From: Candidatus Babelota bacterium
Lineage (GTDB): Bacteria; Babelota; Babeliae; Babelales; JAUPTZ01
DNA: 8,225 nucleotides
Assembly (NCBI GenBank): GCA_030917105.1
Contig: JAUPVI010000042.1
Location: forward strand, 1-8,225
Reading direction: 5' to 3'
Shown here: positions 6,257 to 8,225 of the stretch, in pieces
Layout of the letters: each line of letters starts with the position of its first letter
How positions within the stretch are numbered: position 1 is the first letter of the stretch
The notes under the pieces: generated by a model
The model's input: only the letters and a program-made list of their open reading frames with translations
The model's database searches: none
Told to the model about the DNA's origin: nothing
Position numbers and translations under genes: made by a program

Positions 6257-6439
6257 TGGAAAGAAACCATAAAGAATTCTTAGGTTTTTTTGGGGTTATT
6301 TTTCTTGAGCATGGGTCGGGCAAAAATTTGCACGCTCATTGCCTATGGTTATTTGAAAGCAACAGTTTAAGGAGTGACATTTTCATTTTGGTAGAGTTGT
6401 GACAATATCACGTTGGTAAGACAGAACCCGGACATGCGC

Positions 6440-6467
6440 TTGTAAAAGTAGATAGACCGGCTATACT
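6440..6467 (+). promoter_or_regulatory. Candidate sigma70 promoter of rplS
   Basis: TTGTAA (6440-6445) and TATACT (6462-6467) are separated by 16 bases; matches to consensus are 4/6 and 5/6. The expected start near 6474 gives a leader of about 50 bases before the rplS ATG. The leader contains the palindrome ATTACGTAAT (6500-6509). Confidence 0.6.
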
Positions 6468-6512
6468 AGAGCCTATGTTATAACAACATTCTATAATTGA
6501 TTACGTAATTAA

Positions 6513-6518
6513 AGAGGA
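6513..6518 (+). promoter_or_regulatory. Shine-Dalgarno of rplS
   Basis: AGAGGA lies 5 bases before the ATG at 6524, supporting this start over the second ATG three codons later at 6533. Confidence 0.75.
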
Positions 6519-6523
6519 CTAGC

Positions 6524-6949
6524 ATGAAAGCGATGAATTTAACCAAAGAGACTATTGCCCAGGTCGGCGTAGTGGAACGCAATTTCCCTGATTTTCGCGT
6601 GGGCGACACCGTATCAGTGGCCCAAATCGTAAAAGAAGGTAACAAAGAGCGTACCCAGCTGTTTGAAGGTGATGTTTTGGCAATCCGCGGTGCTGGTGCT
6701 TCGATGAGTTTCACGGTTCGCCGTATCGCATCTAACAATATTCCTGTTGAGCGTATCTATCCTTACTACTCTCCAGTGATCAGCGAAATCAAGCTGGTTC
6801 GTCGCGGTGATGTTCGTCGTGCTAAACTTTACTATGTACGCGATCGTATTGGTAAAGCTGCTCGTATTAAAGAGAAAGTGTTGACCCGCGAACAAAAGAT
6901 GCACTTGAATGATAAAGCTGGCGCTGTTGTGGCCGAGGCAGGAAAATAA
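6524..6949 (+). CDS. rplS: 50S ribosomal protein L19
   Basis: Protein of 141 residues, slightly longer than the usual 115-130. L19 lies at the 30S-50S interface of the ribosome. Family hallmarks are all present: FRVGDTVSVAQIVKEGNKER near 24-43, QLFEGDVLAIRG (45-56), SFTVRRIA (62-69), VERIYPYYSP (75-84), and the signature LVRRGDVRRAKLYYVRDRIGKAARIKE (91-117). The extra length is a polar C-terminal tail ending in VVAEAGK. In many genomes rplS directly follows trmD; here about 4.8 kb of minus-strand genes lies between them, and rplS has its own candidate promoter. No clear terminator directly follows, so its transcript may continue to the terminator at 7393. Confidence 0.98.
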   Translation: MKAMNLTKETIAQVGVVERNFPDFRVGDTVSVAQIVKEGNKERTQLFEGDVLAIRGAGASMSFTVRRIASNNIPVERIYPYYSPVISEIKLVRRGDVRRAKLYYVRDRIGKAARIKEKVLTREQKMHLNDKAGAVVAEAGK

Positions 6950-7189
6950 ATTTTTTTAGTATCGTGTACCCACGAGTGTGCGGAGAAAGAGCTTTGGCTG
7001 CCTACTGGCCGGTTAAAGCCTTTTCTTTCAGGAATGCGCATGCTCACCGTAGTACTCAAGGGATTGCCTGATGATTTGGGTGATCTCTGGAAGAGCCGAG
7101 CAGGAGAATGCCGTATGGGCATCTTCAAGGCAGCGGGAAGTGTTTGACGGTTGTTCGTTGAATGCTATGGGGTTGTCGATGAGGCATGT
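6950..7189 (+). other. Stretch after rplS with tiny overlapping reading frames
   Basis: No recognisable protein or RNA gene. A weak hairpin TCGTG/CACGA (6962-6975) follows a run of seven T but has the wrong order for a terminator. Two short frames are chained by overlapping stop and start codons: GTG 6964-7071 (35 residues) then ATG 7071-7193 (40 residues), whose stop overlaps the ATG at 7190. No homology seen; this could be decayed sequence. Confidence 0.4.
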
Positions 7190-7369
7190 ATGAGTATATG
7201 GCTTGCGTGTAAAGCCGTAGTGTTAACAGCAGTAATTCTGGTAACCATTCCGTTTGTAGTGTGTCTTTTTCTTGCGTTATGGGGCAATAGCTTCGTACTC
7301 GCGGTAGACAAAGATTCTTGGTTGGCTCGGTTATACGGTCCAGCTACTCGCCAACGCGTTGCGCGTTAG
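7190..7369 (+). CDS. Possible small single-pass membrane protein
   Basis: Predicted protein of 59 residues, no family recognised. It has one strong hydrophobic segment, about residues 9-31 (VVLTAVILVTIPFVVCLFLALW), between a short N-terminus and a basic C-terminal tail ending in RQRVAR, which by the positive-inside rule would leave the C-terminus in the cytoplasm. The ATG at 7190 has GAGG five bases upstream and overlaps the stop of a 40-residue frame as ATGA, which would permit translational coupling. An in-frame TTG at 7151 is an alternative start. A strong terminator begins 23 bases after the stop, consistent with a transcribed gene at the end of the rplS unit. Lack of recognisable homology and small size keep this moderate. 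Confidence 0.5.
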   Translation: MSIWLACKAVVLTAVILVTIPFVVCLFLALWGNSFVLAVDKDSWLARLYGPATRQRVAR

Positions 7370-7392
7370 GAGCTACAAAATACATTTTATCG

Positions 7393-7432
7393 AATGAACC
7401 TCACCAATTTATGGTGGGGTTCATTTTTTTTT
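7393..7432 (+). terminator. Strong intrinsic terminator ending the rplS unit
   Basis: AATGAACCTCACC (7393-7405) pairs with GGTGGGGTTCATT (7413-7425), a 13-bp stem with one U-G pair and a 7-base loop, running straight into a tract of nine T (7424-7432). It separates the rplS unit from the exported-protein gene at 7482. Confidence 0.93.
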
Positions 7433-7462
7433 AGAAAAAATTGATTATAGCAGTAAGTTATT

Positions 7463-7469
7463 AAGGGAG
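7463..7469 (+). promoter_or_regulatory. Shine-Dalgarno of the 7482 gene
   Basis: AAGGGAG lies 12 bases before the ATG at 7482. The spacing is on the long side, but no other start in frame is better served. Confidence 0.6.
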
Positions 7470-7481
7470 ATTTTTGGGCGT

Positions 7482-8225
7482 ATGAATTCAATAAAAACCT
7501 TATGTCTTTGTGGTTTTATAAGCCTCGGGGCTTTGCAGGCATCTGAGGGCTTGAATACATCTCAAGCGTTTGTGTCGTTGGAGGTATTGAAACGTCCGGA
7601 AAGCCGTCCTGAACTAATAAAGCAGATATCTCGGTGTATTCAGATTTTGCGTACCATTCCCTCAAGTTTTGGTAGTAGCGAATTAGAGGGAGCGGGTGCA
7701 TATGATATTCTTAGGGAATTTGCTGATCTAAGCCAAAAATGCTTAGACTGGTGGGATTCTCTGGCAAGCTGGAATTCTCATCGTATTGCTCTGCGTCTGG
7801 TATCTGTCTGTCCTCTCCTCGTAGAAGCAATAACAAAAGGGAGCATTTTTGGAAGTATTTCGTGGGCCTGCAGCGAACTTGCAACAGAGGTTAGTTTTTC
7901 AATGCGCCCCTATATGGTGCTTGAAGGTTTCCGTTTTGATTTAGTGTCGCAATGGCAAGGCTTCTTGGAGCTTAATGTAAAAACGCGCGAAGGGTTCGTT
8001 GATTTTAGTGAGTTTACTAAGTATAGGCAGACAGAGTGGTGGAACTCTCGGATTGAGTATCATGCACAAATAATGTATGCACTGATAACATTGGGATATA
8101 TTTTTTTCCCTGCGGTCCAAGCAGAGGCTTCTCGGCTCGTCATTCTAGATCAAGCGTATGACGAGGCTTTTTTAGATGAAGCGTATGATGAGTTCTGCGT
8201 TTCTTTTACGCGTGGATGTTGCTTA
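7482..8225 (+). CDS. Exported protein of unknown function, cut off by the window end
   Basis: The frame is open for 248 codons from the ATG at 7482 and reaches the last base without a stop, so the C-terminus is missing. The N-terminus MNSIKTLCLCGFISLGALQA is a signal peptide with likely cleavage before SEG. There is no lipobox in the usual place. The rest is mostly helical and Trp-rich (CLDWWDS, SWACSE, QWQGF, TEWWNSR), with a hydrophobic stretch YALITLGYIFFPAV near 206-219 that could be a membrane segment. Near the end there is a tandem short repeat, LDQAYDEAF then LDEAYDEF (222-238). No known family recognised and no evident similarity to the islet paralogs. It begins a new transcription unit after a strong terminator. 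Confidence 0.8.
   Translation, partial: MNSIKTLCLCGFISLGALQASEGLNTSQAFVSLEVLKRPESRPELIKQISRCIQILRTIPSSFGSSELEGAGAYDILREFADLSQKCLDWWDSLASWNSHRIALRLVSVCPLLVEAITKGSIFGSISWACSELATEVSFSMRPYMVLEGFRFDLVSQWQGFLELNVKTREGFVDFSEFTKYRQTEWWNSRIEYHAQIMYALITLGYIFFPAVQAEASRLVILDQAYDEAFLDEAYDEFCVSFTRGCCL
8145..8195 (+). repeat. Tandem 27-base coding repeat
   Basis: Bases 8145-8171 and 8172-8195 encode LDQAYDEAF and LDEAYDEF. The core GCGTATGA(C/T)GAG is nearly identical in both copies, suggesting recent duplication. Whether more units follow is hidden by the window end. Confidence 0.7.

Larger units (their letters stand above)
6107..6523. other. Divergent intergenic region between the exported-protein gene and rplS
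   Basis: These 417 bases hold no supported gene. They contain a 9-bp inverted repeat (6186-6256), a nested hairpin TGAGC...GCAAAaaTTTGC...GCTCA (6306-6338) and the candidate rplS promoter (6440-6467). For the minus-strand gene, TACAAT (complement of 6140-6145) is a possible -10 box about 34 bases before the ATG at 6106, with no good -35. Confidence 0.6.

Noticed and set aside
6367..6400. AAGGAG followed by a possible tiny leader peptide
   Set aside because: No properly spaced start codon gives more than a few codons; probably chance.
6398..6411. TGTGA...TCAC palindrome resembling a CRP/FNR site
   Set aside because: The spacer is 5 bases rather than 6, the second half is incomplete, and no regulator is seen in the window.
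6832..7128. 98-residue minus-strand frame behind rplS
   Set aside because: It overlaps the end of rplS in antisense, and its composition and lack of motifs fit chance.
1..8225. tRNA, rRNA, CRISPR array, transposase or integrase
   Set aside because: No cloverleaf, rRNA core motif, regularly spaced repeat array or recombinase motif was found on either strand.

Overview
The window is bacterial and carries parts of the conserved ribosome and tRNA-modification neighbourhood usually ordered rpsP-khpA-rimM-trmD-rplS. On the + strand there is a complete KH-domain protein (khpA), a TrmD fused to a second SPOUT methyltransferase domain of the Tm1570/PF09936 type, and rplS (ribosomal protein L19). rimM is missing from its usual slot between khpA and trmD, where there is instead a well-formed intrinsic terminator. 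The mix of a compact core gene set, a TrmD-Tm1570 fusion, and several lineage-restricted exported proteins fits a poorly characterised host-associated bacterium such as Dependentiae (TM6/Babeliae). That taxon is an inference from gene style, not something the sequence proves.

Layout: 1-343 khpA and terminator; 344-1699 trmD fusion; 1746-6106 an islet of four minus-strand genes inserted between trmD and rplS; 6107-6523 a structured divergent intergenic region with a candidate rplS promoter; 6524-6949 rplS; 6950-7432 a stretch with tiny overlapping reading frames, a possible 59-residue membrane protein and a strong terminator; 7482 to the window edge, a further exported protein that runs off the end.

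The most interesting part is the minus-strand islet. Three of its genes (products of 168, 283 and about 107 residues) look like diverged paralogs. They share one C-terminal pattern: a helix with a central HI, then a (I/V)-x-Y-x-L strand, an L-x-x-(I/L)-L helix, and K-x-x-x-FYT or a variant. Two begin with signal peptides; the third starts directly at the shared domain. The fourth, a 630-residue exported Cys-rich protein, is much richer in G+C and appears to be built from two pairs of internal repeats. I recognise no known family in any of the four. Short inverted repeats sit in most of the gaps, including one resembling the widespread ATTGCGA...GCAATCCAG palindromic elements.

Functionally, the + strand genes serve translation: KhpA binds RNA, TrmD makes m1G37 in tRNA, the fused SPOUT domain probably methylates another RNA position, and L19 sits at the 30S/50S interface. 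The exported proteins are unrelated in function and may be surface, periplasmic or host-directed products.
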